Shown here: positions 15,600 through 24,542 of the stretch, one piece after another | Layout of the letters: each line of letters starts with the position of its first letter | Numbering within the stretch: position 1 is the first letter of the stretch | Source of the DNA: Leucobacter rhizosphaerae | Lineage (GTDB): Bacteria; Actinomycetota; Actinomycetes; Actinomycetales; Microbacteriaceae | Reading direction: 5' to 3' | DNA: 64,000 nucleotides | Assembly (NCBI RefSeq): GCF_022919175.1 | Contig: NZ_CP095043.1 | Span: forward strand, 1,612,001 to 1,676,000 | Notes under the pieces: model-generated | Told to the model about the DNA's origin: nothing | The model's database searches: none | Seen by the model: only the letters and a program-made list of their open reading frames with translations | Position numbers and translations under genes: made by a program

Positions 15600-17030
15600 T
15601 CAGTCCGACGTCGATCCGAGCATGCGATAGGTGCTGAGGGGCACCGGTTTGACCGGCACATGAGCCGTGAAGTATCCGGCGTCCGCCACCGCGATCCCTC
15701 GTGCGGCGGCGACGCGAGTCGCGACCGTGCCCTCGCAGTACCGACCCTGACAGGGGCCCATTCCACTTCGACACTCGAGCTTGGCCGCATTTGCCGTTGA
15801 GATAAACGGGTTGGCCCGCAGCGCCGTATCGAGGCTGCCGGAATCGACCAGTTCGCAGCGGCACACGGTGGTGCCTTCGGGATCGGACAGATGCCCTAGG
15901 GCCTCTCGGTTCGGCTCGAACATGGCCTGCACTACAGCGGAGAATCGGCCGCTCGAACTCAGCGCCCGGTGTGCACGACGAAGCAACCGGGGGTGATCGC
16001 TGGCTGAGCTGCCGAGAGATTCCGCGATGTGCAACCCGGCGATTCGACCCTCGGCACGTGATTGTTCAGCCCCCGCCACCCCGGTCGGTTCACCTGCCAC
16101 GAAGATGTCAGCTGCGGTCGACGCGAACCGTTCGTCAGTGACGACAGTCCACCCTCCCAGGCGGGAGTTCCAGCGCATCTCACAGCCGGCCTGGCGAGCA
16201 AGATCAGTCGCCGGAGAGAATCCGTATCCCAGCAGCAGCAGGTCGCCGGATACCTCGCGCTCGGGGCCCACCCGATGCCACGCGGGATCGACCTGAGTCA
16301 GCCGCGCGCCGGTCACTGCCGCCCCACCTGTGGCGGCCGTCACAATGGTGCGGGTCGTCACCTTCACACCCCGCGACACGACGCGCGCTGCGGCGCGGCC
16401 CGCCTCGGCGAAGATCTCGAAGTGCCCGGGTGCGGCGGAAAGCGCGGCACCCATTTCACTCGCACGAGGCAACCCGCGCGCGAACGCAATCTCAGTGATC
16501 TCAGCCCCTGCTTGCAGCAACTGATCCGCCGCGATCAACAGCAGCGGATGGGATCCTGCGAGAATCACCCGCCGTCCGGCGAGCACCTTCTGACTCTTCA
16601 ACAGTGTCTGCGCAGCGCCCACCGTCATCACTCCGGGTTTCGTCCATCCCGGGAACGCCACGGGCAGGTCGTACGACCCAGTCGCGATCAAGATGCGTTT
16701 CGCGGGGATGAGCTCTCCACCGGTCGCCGCACTGACGCCCACGTTGAGCCGTACCGCGCTTCCCTCGCGATCGCGCATGATGCCGAAGGCTGTACTGCGG
16801 TAGAGGACTCGGATATTCGGATGTGCATCGAAGCGCGCAATGAGATCGGGTGCCCAACGATAGGGGCGAGTGGCGCGCGACCCGCCGAAGCTCTCGGGAG
16901 TGCGCCGGAAGATCTGGCCGCCCGCCGCGGCTTGCTCGTCGACCACGACAACCTCGAGGCCGCACTCCGCGGCCGCGAGCGCACCGGCCATGCCGGCGGG
17001 GCCGGCTCCGATCACCACCAGGTCGACCAT
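15600..17030 (-). CDS. FAD/NAD(P)-dependent oxidoreductase with [2Fe-2S] tail (HcnB/OoxA/LhpE-like alpha subunit)
   Basis: The 476-residue protein begins MVDLVVIGAGPAGMAGALAA (FAD Rossmann motif) with VVVVDEQAAAGGQIFRR, typical of the alpha subunits of opine oxidase, HCN synthase and D-hydroxyproline dehydrogenase. A second dinucleotide-type site is RRVILAGSHPLLLIAADQLL (about 155-175). The last 90 residues have a BFD-like cysteine set: VCRCELV, then LECRSGMGPCQGRYC, expected to bind [2Fe-2S]. The ATG overlaps the small ferredoxin-like subunit stop by one base. With that subunit and the DAO subunit (17308-18504) it would form a heterotrimeric dehydrogenase of secondary amines or imino acids. 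It is the last gene of the module-1 operon. Confidence 0.85.
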   Translation of the reverse strand: MVDLVVIGAGPAGMAGALAAAECGLEVVVVDEQAAAGGQIFRRTPESFGGSRATRPYRWAPDLIARFDAHPNIRVLYRSTAFGIMRDREGSAVRLNVGVSAATGGELIPAKRILIATGSYDLPVAFPGWTKPGVMTVGAAQTLLKSQKVLAGRRVILAGSHPLLLIAADQLLQAGAEITEIAFARGLPRASEMGAALSAAPGHFEIFAEAGRAAARVVSRGVKVTTRTIVTAATGGAAVTGARLTQVDPAWHRVGPEREVSGDLLLLGYGFSPATDLARQAGCEMRWNSRLGGWTVVTDERFASTAADIFVAGEPTGVAGAEQSRAEGRIAGLHIAESLGSSASDHPRLLRRAHRALSSSGRFSAVVQAMFEPNREALGHLSDPEGTTVCRCELVDSGSLDTALRANPFISTANAAKLECRSGMGPCQGRYCEGTVATRVAAARGIAVADAGYFTAHVPVKPVPLSTYRMLGSTSD

Positions 17031-17311
17031 CAGCTGGCCTCGTTCCGCGTGACGCGCATGCCGTCGCACACGTCGCGAAGGCAGGACCGCACGAGAGGTT
17101 CTCCATCGACGGTCACCACGCAGTCGAAGCACGTTCCCATGTTGCAGAGCGGTAGTCGTGGCTCCCCGTTCCGGGCTATGCCGAATGCCGCGACGTTCGC
17201 TGCCAGCAGCGCCGCGGCGACGGTTTCTCCCTCGTGGGCGACGACCGGATCGCCGTCGAATTCGAACTCGACGGTCGGTCCCCGCTGAGCCGGGATCCGC
17301 GATGCGCTCAT
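17030..17311 (-). CDS. (2Fe-2S)-binding small subunit (HcnA/LhpF-like gamma subunit)
   Basis: This 93-residue ferredoxin-like protein contains FEFDGDPVVAHEGETVAAAL followed by PLCNMGTCFDCVVTVDG and VRSCL. That is the C-x4-C-x2-C plus distal C pattern of plant-type [2Fe-2S] small subunits in HCN synthase, opine oxidase and D-hydroxyproline dehydrogenase complexes. It overlaps the DAO gene upstream by four bases and the FAD gene downstream by one, so the three subunits should be made in step. It would pass electrons from the FAD subunit to an acceptor. It has no export signal, so it acts in the cytoplasm, perhaps at the membrane face. Confidence 0.87.
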   Translation of the reverse strand: MSASRIPAQRGPTVEFEFDGDPVVAHEGETVAAALLAANVAAFGIARNGEPRLPLCNMGTCFDCVVTVDGEPLVRSCLRDVCDGMRVTRNEAS

Positions 17312-18504
17312 GCGTGTTCCTCCTGATATCTCTGGGGACGGAAGCTGGAGAGGTCGGTTGCTGGGAGACGGCCCGCGACGAGGTCCGTGAGCACTTCCGC
17401 GAAACTCGGGCCGAGGGTGAAGGCCGATCCACCGGTCGCAACGAACACACCGGGTGCACCGGGCACCGGTCCGACGAGCGGGAGCTGATCGGGCGTGACG
17501 GTGGTCGTCCCGACCCAACTGCGGAGTGCGGGGATGCGTCCCAGTTGAGGAACGACGGCGATGGCGGCGTCGATGTTGCCGGCGAGTGATTCCCGCATGA
17601 ACTCCGGCCGTGTGGCGAAGTCAGGTTGCCCATCGGCTGCGCGAAGGAGCCTTGCTGCCCAGCCCCCGCCGATCAGCACATTGCCATCGGGCACCTGCTT
17701 CAAGGAGAGTCGGGTGCCGGCGTGCTGCACCAGATGGGCGATGAACGAGGGCGTCCGCACACTCGCCGTCATGGTGAGTGCGAGCGGGATCGTCGGAAGC
17801 ACCGCATCGACCATATCCCCGAGAGCCGTCGTCCACACTCCCGCGGCGATGACCACGGCCTTCGCGTGCACTTCTCGGGTGGTCCGATGCTCGGCGACGC
17901 CCTCGGCGAGCGTGGCTCGCCAACCCGACCCGTCCCGACGCAGCGAGGTCACCTCGCACCGACTTCTGATGTCAGCACCCGCTCGGATCGCCGCACGCGC
18001 GAGCGCCGGGGCCGCGGTGCGGGTGTCCGCCTTCCCCTCGAGCGGGCAGAACGCCGCCGCGACGATCGATTCGGAAAGATACGGAGCGATCTCACGCGCT
18101 TCGCTCCCGTCGAGCATCTGGACGTCCAACCCCCACGCGCGCTCGATCTCGGCCTTCTGCTCGAGCAGTCGGGCCTGTGCCGTGGTTTCGGCGAGCATGA
18201 ACCCTCCGGTTCGACGCACATCAATCGCCTCACCGGTCTCTTCGGCGAGCCGGCTCCACAGGCGAGCCGCATCGAGATGCAACGGCATTGCTTCCGCAGC
18301 CTTCCGCGCCGCCTCGATGCCGTGCTCCATCATGCGGTACTCGAGCTGGTAGTGCAGGCTTCCCGCGTTCTGTCCCGAGGCGTGCTGATTGATCTGATCC
18401 CGCTCGGCGAGCATCACGGTGCCACCGTCGCGCGCGATCATCCACGCGGTGGCGCACCCGAGCAAACCGCCGCCGATGACGAGCGCATCGACCCGCGAGC
18501 TCAT
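17308..18504 (-). CDS. FAD-dependent amino-acid/imino-acid oxidoreductase, DAO family (beta subunit)
   Basis: The 398-residue product is a DAO-fold flavoprotein. It has MSSRVDALVIGGGLLGCATA (FAD motif), LAERDQINQHASGQNAGSLH (FAD contact region), VVIAAGVWTTALGDMV and a C-terminal LVGPVPGAPGVFVATGGSAF. This is the catalytic beta subunit type of D-hydroxyproline dehydrogenase, opine oxidase and heterotetrameric sarcosine oxidase. By family it would oxidise the C-N bond of a D-imino or N-substituted amino acid. Start and stop overlap both neighbours by four bases. Its companions (alpha and gamma subunits, DapA-type protein) match the D-hydroxyproline gene set; substrate identity is inference. Confidence 0.86.
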   Translation of the reverse strand: MSSRVDALVIGGGLLGCATAWMIARDGGTVMLAERDQINQHASGQNAGSLHYQLEYRMMEHGIEAARKAAEAMPLHLDAARLWSRLAEETGEAIDVRRTGGFMLAETTAQARLLEQKAEIERAWGLDVQMLDGSEAREIAPYLSESIVAAAFCPLEGKADTRTAAPALARAAIRAGADIRSRCEVTSLRRDGSGWRATLAEGVAEHRTTREVHAKAVVIAAGVWTTALGDMVDAVLPTIPLALTMTASVRTPSFIAHLVQHAGTRLSLKQVPDGNVLIGGGWAARLLRAADGQPDFATRPEFMRESLAGNIDAAIAVVPQLGRIPALRSWVGTTTVTPDQLPLVGPVPGAPGVFVATGGSAFTLGPSFAEVLTDLVAGRLPATDLSSFRPQRYQEEHA

Positions 18505-19433
18505 GGCACCGGCTGGGTCTCGATACCCAGCCCCTGGAGTGTGCGAGCGACGCGGTCCACCTCCTCGGCGGTGAGCTCGAGGAGCGGATCCCGCACGTAA
18601 CCCGCTGGAACTCCCCGGAGTTTCAGTGCCGTCTTCATGATGGCCTGCTGATTGCCGAACTGCGCCCCGTAGTCGGGGTGAAACCACGAGAGCATCAGCA
18701 CCCGATCGCGCTCTCCCAAGGCGATCGCACGCGCACGATCCCCGGCTGCAATCGCCCGCCAGAAGTCGGGTTGGTCAGCACCGAGGACCCCTCCGGAGCC
18801 CATGAGCCCATCTCCGTGACCGAGCAGAGCGAGATCTGCACCGAGCTCGCTGCTGGGCAGTCCGAAGTAACGAACTCTCGATTCCAACCGATACATGCCG
18901 TCCAGGAAGGCGGAGAAGTCACCCGTCGAGTTCTTGACGGCCACGACGTGTTCGAGGTCGGCCAACTCATCGAGAAGCTCGACACCCATGTCGACCACAC
19001 AGCCACGCGGCCAGTTGTAGACGGTGATCGGAATGTCCGTCGCGTCGGACACGGCACGATAGAACGCGACGATCTCCCGCCGATTCGGCACAACATAGGG
19101 CGGTGGCGTCAGCAGGATCCCATCGAGACCGGCGCGCTCTGCGGCATGCGCGTGGGCGATGGCTTCGGCCGCGGTGAACGCGTTGCATGCGCCGATCACC
19201 ACCAGATCGTCGGATCGGAAGGCCGCACCGGCGGCGAAGAGCGACGCGCGTTCCTCCGAGGACAGACTGAACCACTCCCCGCTGGTTCCCGCGAGAATGA
19301 CGCCGTGCATGCGCTCCGCGACGAGCCAGCTCATTTGCTCGGCGAATGCATCGAGATCGAGCGCACCCGTTTGGGAGAAGGGGGTGGTGATCGCCGGGAT
19401 GTACCCGGTCCAGTTCACCGAACTGCGATCCAT
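18501..19433 (-). CDS. DapA-family lyase/deaminase (possible pyrroline-hydroxy-carboxylate deaminase)
   Basis: This 310-residue (beta/alpha)8 protein belongs to the DHDPS/NAL family. It has an N-terminal YIPAITTPFSQTGALDLDAF, the substrate loop GTSGEW near residue 50, the Tyr in ITVYNWPRG and the Schiff-base lysine Lys167 in VVAVKNSTGD. Family members include dihydrodipicolinate synthase, sialate lyase and the 1-pyrroline-4-hydroxy-2-carboxylate deaminase of hydroxyproline catabolism. Biosynthetic DapA is unlikely, because the gene is embedded in a catabolic operon and coupled to a DAO dehydrogenase. The hydroxyproline deaminase role is the most economical guess, but the epimerase and the semialdehyde dehydrogenase of that pathway are absent here. 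Confidence 0.82.
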   Translation of the reverse strand: MDRSSVNWTGYIPAITTPFSQTGALDLDAFAEQMSWLVAERMHGVILAGTSGEWFSLSSEERASLFAAGAAFRSDDLVVIGACNAFTAAEAIAHAHAAERAGLDGILLTPPPYVVPNRREIVAFYRAVSDATDIPITVYNWPRGCVVDMGVELLDELADLEHVVAVKNSTGDFSAFLDGMYRLESRVRYFGLPSSELGADLALLGHGDGLMGSGGVLGADQPDFWRAIAAGDRARAIALGERDRVLMLSWFHPDYGAQFGNQQAIMKTALKLRGVPAGYVRDPLLELTAEEVDRVARTLQGLGIETQPVP

Positions 19434-19473
19434 GAGTGGCCTTTCTGAAGTGGAGGAGAGGGGCGGTGCGCGG

Positions 19474-19878
19474 TTACGAGGTACCGGGATCCAGATCCTG
19501 AGCGTGATGGTGCACGATCCTCCACCCGTGATCGTCCCGTCTCAGCACATCAGTGACGCGAACTGTTTCCGTGACGGGCGAGCGTTCATCTGCGCGCACC
19601 TCCAGCACGTAGCGCACCACGCCGGTATCTCCCCATGCATCGCTGACGATGTGGGTGGGTGTGACGATCGGCACCGGAGCCGTGCGAGCCGCAGCCGGAA
19701 TCGCGGGACCGCGCAACTCATCGAGCTCCGCGATCCCCCGAAGGAGTCGCGGGTCGGCCGTCTCCCACACCGTCACAGTGGGGTGAAGCCGACGATCAAA
19801 CGCCTCCCGATCCCCCAGCCCCTGGTAGAGCGCCTCGATGGTGTCGACGAGCTCCTGAGCTCCTGTGATGGCGGTCAT
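19474..19878 (-). CDS. SnoaL-like / nuclear-transport-factor-2 fold protein
   Basis: This 134-residue protein has the cone-shaped alpha+beta barrel pattern of SnoaL/DUF4440 proteins: an N-terminal helix (ELVDTIEALYQGLGDREAF), then RRLHPTVTVWETADPRLL, a middle helix, and paired strands TVRVTDVLRRDDHGWRIVHH ending in the typical HHHAQD. The family covers isomerases, hydrolases and non-catalytic binding proteins, so no reaction can be named. It overlaps the DUF885 gene by four bases and precedes the DapA-like gene by 40, so it should act in the same pathway. Confidence 0.78.
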   Translation of the reverse strand: MTAITGAQELVDTIEALYQGLGDREAFDRRLHPTVTVWETADPRLLRGIAELDELRGPAIPAAARTAPVPIVTPTHIVSDAWGDTGVVRYVLEVRADERSPVTETVRVTDVLRRDDHGWRIVHHHAQDLDPGTS

Positions 19879-21629
19879 ATTGAGTCCTTCGCGGTGTCAG
19901 TGGTGGAGGTGCGTCCTGAGTTCGCGAGTAGCTCAGCCAACGGCGCGAGCCCCATCGGGCCCCAGGAAAGCGCATCGTGATGAAATGTCTTGAGGTCGAA
20001 GTCTCCGCGGGCTTCTGCGTCCTCCCGAAGCCCATTCCATAGCCGCTGACCAGCTTTGAAGGCAAGTGCCTGGCCGGGCCAGGCGAGATACCGATCCACC
20101 TCGAACTGCGCTGTCTGCTCAGAGGTGAGCGCAAGCTCGACCAGCATGCGTCGAGCCAGTTCGGGGGTCCACTCGAGCTCCGTCGTGAATCTGTTCTCGG
20201 GCACCGGGCGACCGGTGTGGAGACCGATATCCGCGATGACCCGTACCGCCCGCCAGATCTGGCCGAGCAGCATCCCCAGGAGTTCACCGTCGGACCGCAG
20301 AAGCCCTAGCTCCTCGGACAACTGCTCGGAATAATGCGCCCACCCTTCCGCGTACCCGTGCACCTCGCAGAGCGCGCGCTGCCACGGGTGCAGGGCAACA
20401 TTGGCCCGGTTGATGGTGTGTTCGAGGTGGTGACCCGGTACACCCTCGTGGTGCATCGACGTCACTTCTTTCCAGGTGGAAATCGAGGTCTCGTCGCGCG
20501 GAATCGTCCAGACCACCCGCGCCGGGTGGGAGCCATCGGGCGCCCCGGGTGTGTAGTAGACGACTCCTGCCGCGGCGCGGGTGACGTCGCACACGACATC
20601 GTGAATCGCTGGCGGAATGTCGAACGCCGCACCGTCGAGCGCGCTGATCGTGTCACCGATCCGTGATTCGAGCCACGCCCGAATCGCCGACTCGTCGGAC
20701 AGGGCGCCCGCCTGATCCTCGTCGAGTCGAGCCGCCGCACGTCGCAGCAGCGCACTCGCGGGCTCAGAAGTCTCGTCGCGCTCTGCGACGCCGAGCACGC
20801 GGGCTGCGACCTGAGTCGCACGTGCGACGAGACGGTCGAGCTCGCTCCACCCGTAGGCACTCAACTCATCGAGATCGACATCAGCGCCGAGAAAACTCCG
20901 AGCCGTTGCAAGGTAGACCGACGCACCGACCGCGTCGTTCGTCGGGGCCTCGAGGCGTAGCGGCCCTCGCAAGAACTCCGCGAACGCGGTGTAGGCGTGG
21001 CTTGCGCGATCCTGAGCGGTCCGGGCACGCACGACGAGGTCGGCAGGTGCGTCCGCGGCGATCGGCATCGAGCGGAAGAAATCCATGCCGTCCGGGTCGA
21101 GCCAGCCGTCAATCTGCCCCGCCAACACCTCAAGCTGGCGTTCGGCGACCACACCCCCTCCTGCGAACGTCCCTCGTGCACCTTCTTCCGCCGCCCAGAT
21201 CAGTCGTCGCTGGAGCTGTTGCAGCGTTTCCGGAACCGCTTCGAGACGCTCGACAACCGCCCGCCCGTGCGCAGCATCGATGATGACACCGTCGAATGAC
21301 TCCCGCACCGTATGCGCGGGGCTTGCAAGCGGGGCGACGAGCCGCGGCGTGAACCCTGTTTCGAAGAGACGTCGATCGCTGGCGAGCCGCTCCGACATGG
21401 CCGCAACCAGCGATCGCTCGGCCGGGCTCAGACCCGCAGTCTCCACCCTGGCGAGGCGATCGAGTGTTCGCCCCTCGAGCTCATAGCGTGCAACGCACCA
21501 TTCCGGGCTGAGGTCGGGCAGACCATGGCCGATGGGGGCGCCAATGGCCTGCGCTGCCGTCGGCTCATGCGGAGCGAGCTCTCCGACGAAGTCATCGGCG
21601 ATGTCCCACGGCGTCTCCGTCCGGTTCAC
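19875..21629 (-). CDS. DUF885 family metallopeptidase
   Basis: The 584-residue protein has the DUF885 zinc motif HEGVPGHHLEHTI at about residues 393-405, preceded by ISTWKEVTSMH and followed by EGWAHYSEQL, which supplies the third zinc ligand. Length is normal. Characterised relatives are soluble dipeptidases or carboxypeptidases, and it has no signal peptide, so it should cleave imported peptides in the cytoplasm. The gene overlaps the amidohydrolase gene and the SnoaL-like gene by four bases each. In this operon it probably releases the amino or imino acid oxidised by the three-subunit dehydrogenase. Confidence 0.87.
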   Translation of the reverse strand: MNRTETPWDIADDFVGELAPHEPTAAQAIGAPIGHGLPDLSPEWCVARYELEGRTLDRLARVETAGLSPAERSLVAAMSERLASDRRLFETGFTPRLVAPLASPAHTVRESFDGVIIDAAHGRAVVERLEAVPETLQQLQRRLIWAAEEGARGTFAGGGVVAERQLEVLAGQIDGWLDPDGMDFFRSMPIAADAPADLVVRARTAQDRASHAYTAFAEFLRGPLRLEAPTNDAVGASVYLATARSFLGADVDLDELSAYGWSELDRLVARATQVAARVLGVAERDETSEPASALLRRAAARLDEDQAGALSDESAIRAWLESRIGDTISALDGAAFDIPPAIHDVVCDVTRAAAGVVYYTPGAPDGSHPARVVWTIPRDETSISTWKEVTSMHHEGVPGHHLEHTINRANVALHPWQRALCEVHGYAEGWAHYSEQLSEELGLLRSDGELLGMLLGQIWRAVRVIADIGLHTGRPVPENRFTTELEWTPELARRMLVELALTSEQTAQFEVDRYLAWPGQALAFKAGQRLWNGLREDAEARGDFDLKTFHHDALSWGPMGLAPLAELLANSGRTSTTDTAKDSI

Positions 21630-22885
21630 GATGACGCCTCCGAGGCGGCGCGAACGACACGACCGCCCTGCATCACCCAGTCAAGGGTGCGCAGAGCGGA
21701 TACGCTCTGCGTCGGATCCTCGCGCATCGCGATCAGGTCGCCGCGGGCGCCGACGGACACACGACCGAGGCGCTGATCTCCGATGAGCTCAGCGGCGGCG
21801 CTCGTCGCCGAGACCAGGACTTCACGTGCGGTCATCCCTGCCTCCTCCATGAACTCCATTTCTCGCACCGTCGCGGTCGTACCGTCATACGCTGCAGCGG
21901 GCGGCATATCGGTTCCCATCGCAATGCGAACTCCGCTCGCGATGGCGTGCTGCAGGCTCTCCCAGTGGCGGGGACCGGCTGACAGCGCGCGTTCTTTCAT
22001 CCAGTGGGGCGCGCCCATCGCGTCGAAGAACTCGTCGCAGCGGCTCACAGTGATGGTGGGGACGTACCAGACGCCGCGCTCGGCCATCAGGTCGGTGACC
22101 TCTCGAGTCAGCTCATACCCGTGCTCGACGCAGTCCAGACCGAGTTCAATTGCCCGCAAGAGCGTCGCAGACGGACCGACATGCGCCGTCACTTTGCGGC
22201 CCCAGTCATGAGCCACGGCAATCACCGCCGCCATTTCGTCATCGAAGAGTTGGGGGGTATGGATCTCCTCGTGCTCGCCGGCGATGCCACCGGAGATGCA
22301 GACCTTGATCAGGTCTGCCCCTCCGCGAATCTGCAGTCGGGTGAGCCGGCGAAAGTCGTCGGCGCCGTCACCCTCCACGGCATCGGAGTCCCAGCCGTGC
22401 CCGCCGGTGCAGCACAGGGCCTGTCCGGCGGTGATGATGTTGGGGCCGTCGACCAGGCCCGCTCGGATCGCGCGGCGCAGAGAGAAGTCCAGGCCGCGGC
22501 TCTCCCCCACCAGCCGGGTCGTCGTGACACCCGCGTGCAGCGTGCGCCGCGCCGAATCCGCCATCACGAGCAGCAGGTCCGAATCCTCACCTGAGCGGAT
22601 GAGATCGCCCGCTGCTCCGGGGAGTGCGAGTCCCAGGTGGACGTGAGCATTCACCAGTCCGGGCGAGACGAAGCCGCCTTCCAAATCGATCTCGCGCACG
22701 GCCAATCCAGACGCGAAAGAGGCGCGCACCTCTGCCAGTCCGCCGACCGCGCTGATGACGCCGTCGGGGCCGATGCCCACCGCTTCGAGGTCATCGCGGA
22801 CCTCGATCCCGTCGAAGAACTTCGCTCCTCGCACAATGGTCGGCTGACGCTCTGCGAGTGAGCTGTCGAGGGTCGAACGATTCAC
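21626..22885 (-). CDS. Amidohydrolase, prolidase-like COG1228 family
   Basis: The 419-residue protein is a metal-dependent amidohydrolase with H-x-H in NAHVHLGLAL (about 80), a likely carboxylated lysine in GGADLIKVCISGG, further ligand histidines in TAHVGPSATLL and CVEHGYEL, and the Asp in MGTDMPPAA. COG1228 proteins include imidazolonepropionase and several Xaa-Pro or Xaa-Arg dipeptidases. A prolidase-like cleavage would suit the operon. It overlaps the ABC ATPase and DUF885 genes by four bases each. A second member of the same family occurs in module 4 (55370-56602). Confidence 0.87.
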   Translation of the reverse strand: MNRSTLDSSLAERQPTIVRGAKFFDGIEVRDDLEAVGIGPDGVISAVGGLAEVRASFASGLAVREIDLEGGFVSPGLVNAHVHLGLALPGAAGDLIRSGEDSDLLLVMADSARRTLHAGVTTTRLVGESRGLDFSLRRAIRAGLVDGPNIITAGQALCCTGGHGWDSDAVEGDGADDFRRLTRLQIRGGADLIKVCISGGIAGEHEEIHTPQLFDDEMAAVIAVAHDWGRKVTAHVGPSATLLRAIELGLDCVEHGYELTREVTDLMAERGVWYVPTITVSRCDEFFDAMGAPHWMKERALSAGPRHWESLQHAIASGVRIAMGTDMPPAAAYDGTTATVREMEFMEEAGMTAREVLVSATSAAAELIGDQRLGRVSVGARGDLIAMREDPTQSVSALRTLDWVMQGGRVVRAASEASS

Positions 22886-23691
22886 GCGAGTTCTCCAATC
22901 GGTTCGGGCTGTCCTGGGAGCTGCTTTTCGGGGGTGATCTCTGGGATCGCCGAGATCAATGTGCGGGTGTATTCGTGAGCGGGGTGTTCCCAGAGCGCCT
23001 CTGAGGCCCCTTCCTCAACGATCTTGCCCGCGTACATCACGGCGGTCCGGTCGGCAATCGCGCGAACGAGGGAGAGATCGTGGGAGATGAAGAGCATCCC
23101 CATGCCGAGTTCACGCACGAGTTCAGTGAGCAGAGTGACGATCTGAGCGGCCGAGAACGCGTCCAGGGCGGTGACCGGCTCATCCGCGACGATCACCCGG
23201 GGCCGCGAGGCCAGTGCACGAGCGATCGCCAATCGCTGACGTTGACCGCCCGAGAACTGATGCGGGTACTTGCCGAGTGCCGTTGCATCGAGGCCGACGA
23301 GATCGAGCAACCGTTCAGCCTCGTGACGCGGCGCTCGCTCGCGCGCTGACCGCGGAACGCCGTCGAGGAGCTGGCTCGCTACCGTGCGACGCGGGCTGAG
23401 GGAGGCGTAGGGATTCTGGAACACCATCTGCAGGCCGAGTGCAGATCCACGTCTCCGCCGCATGCCGAGCGTGGGGACCTCCTGTCCCTCGAAGAGCGCA
23501 CGACCCTCGGTCGGAGCATCGATCCCCATGGCGACGCGGGCCAGCGACGACTTTCCGCACCCGGATTCCCCGACAAGGCCGAGCACCTCACCCGCTTCGA
23601 GCTGCAGGCTGACCCCGTCGACCGCGATCACTGGCGGAGCTCCGGCGCGTTTGTGCACGACGCGCACGTCCTGCAATTCGAGCACACTCAT
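22882..23691 (-). CDS. Dipeptide/oligopeptide ABC transporter ATP-binding protein (DppF-like)
   Basis: The 269-residue ATPase has Walker A GESGCGKSSL, Q-loop VFQNPYASL, signature FSGGQRQRL and Walker B VIVADEPVTALD. The tail HPAHEYTRTLISAIPEITP is typical of the OppF/DppF group. With the neighbouring DppD-like ATPase it energises the two permeases at the inner face of the membrane. It overlaps both neighbours by four bases. Confidence 0.94.
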   Translation of the reverse strand: MSVLELQDVRVVHKRAGAPPVIAVDGVSLQLEAGEVLGLVGESGCGKSSLARVAMGIDAPTEGRALFEGQEVPTLGMRRRRGSALGLQMVFQNPYASLSPRRTVASQLLDGVPRSARERAPRHEAERLLDLVGLDATALGKYPHQFSGGQRQRLAIARALASRPRVIVADEPVTALDAFSAAQIVTLLTELVRELGMGMLFISHDLSLVRAIADRTAVMYAGKIVEEGASEALWEHPAHEYTRTLISAIPEITPEKQLPGQPEPIGELA

Positions 23692-24542
23692 TGCGCCGCT
23701 CCGTTCTCTGAGAGGTCGCCCACGTCAGCGGGTTCGGCGCGGTCGACACGTTCGGCCAGGGACTGAAATCTGGCCTCGATGAGAGACCGCGTGTACTCCT
23801 GTTGCGGTCTATTGAGCACATCGGCCGTCACCCCGGACTCGACGACGGCTCCGTTGCGGAAGATGTAGCTGCGGTCCGTGACCGATGACAGCACTCCGAG
23901 ATCGTGAGTGATGAACAGGATCGAGAGCCCCATCTCGCGACTCAGTCGGTCGAACAATCGCAGCACCCCAGCCTGCACCGTCACGTCGAGCGCGGTCGTC
24001 GGCTCGTCCGCAATGATGAGCTTCGGATCGCACGCGAGTGCGATCGCAATCGCGGCACGCTGTCGCTGCCCGCCCGAGAACTGGTGCGGGTACGCACTCA
24101 GTGCCGTCTTCGGGTTCGGGATGCGCACCTGGTGCAGCAACTCGACCGCACGTGCGTTCGCGGCGGCTCTACTGAGACCGAGGTGGTAGCGCAGGTGTTC
24201 GGTGATCTGGGTCCCGATCCGGAGCAGCGGGTGCAACGAGGATCCCGGATCCTGGAACACCATTGAGATCTCACGACCTCGCACGCGGTTCATCTCCTCG
24301 GCCGACAGTTGCAGCAGATCCCGTCCACCGAACATGATCTCCCCGCCGGTCTGTGCACTCGGCGGGAGCAAGCCGAGCACGGCGGACGAGGTCATCGTCT
24401 TCCCAGAACCAGACTCACCCGCGAGACCCACGATCTCGCCCTGCTTCACCTCGATACTGGCGTCGCGCACCACCTCGACCGCTCCATTCGGCGTGGGCAG
24501 GCTGATGCGCAGCCCCCGGATTTCAAGCAGCGTCTCAGCCAT
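23688..24542 (-). CDS. Dipeptide/oligopeptide ABC transporter ATP-binding protein (DppD-like)
   Basis: The 284-residue ATPase has Walker A GESGSGKTMTS, Q-loop VFQDPGSSLHP, signature FSGGQRQRA and Walker B LIIADEPTTALD. A segment NRPQQEYTRSLIEARF near the C-terminus corresponds to the OppD/DppD peptide-transporter region. Start and stop overlap the permease and the DppF-like gene. It is the second ATPase of the heterodimeric motor of this importer. Confidence 0.94.
   Translation of the reverse strand: MAETLLEIRGLRISLPTPNGAVEVVRDASIEVKQGEIVGLAGESGSGKTMTSSAVLGLLPPSAQTGGEIMFGGRDLLQLSAEEMNRVRGREISMVFQDPGSSLHPLLRIGTQITEHLRYHLGLSRAAANARAVELLHQVRIPNPKTALSAYPHQFSGGQRQRAAIAIALACDPKLIIADEPTTALDVTVQAGVLRLFDRLSREMGLSILFITHDLGVLSSVTDRSYIFRNGAVVESGVTADVLNRPQQEYTRSLIEARFQSLAERVDRAEPADVGDLSENGAAQ

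Noticed and set aside
18501..19433. Biosynthetic dapA (lysine pathway)
   Set aside because: The gene is coupled inside a catabolic operon, and the substrate loop GTSGEW and context fit the broader NAL/deaminase family better.
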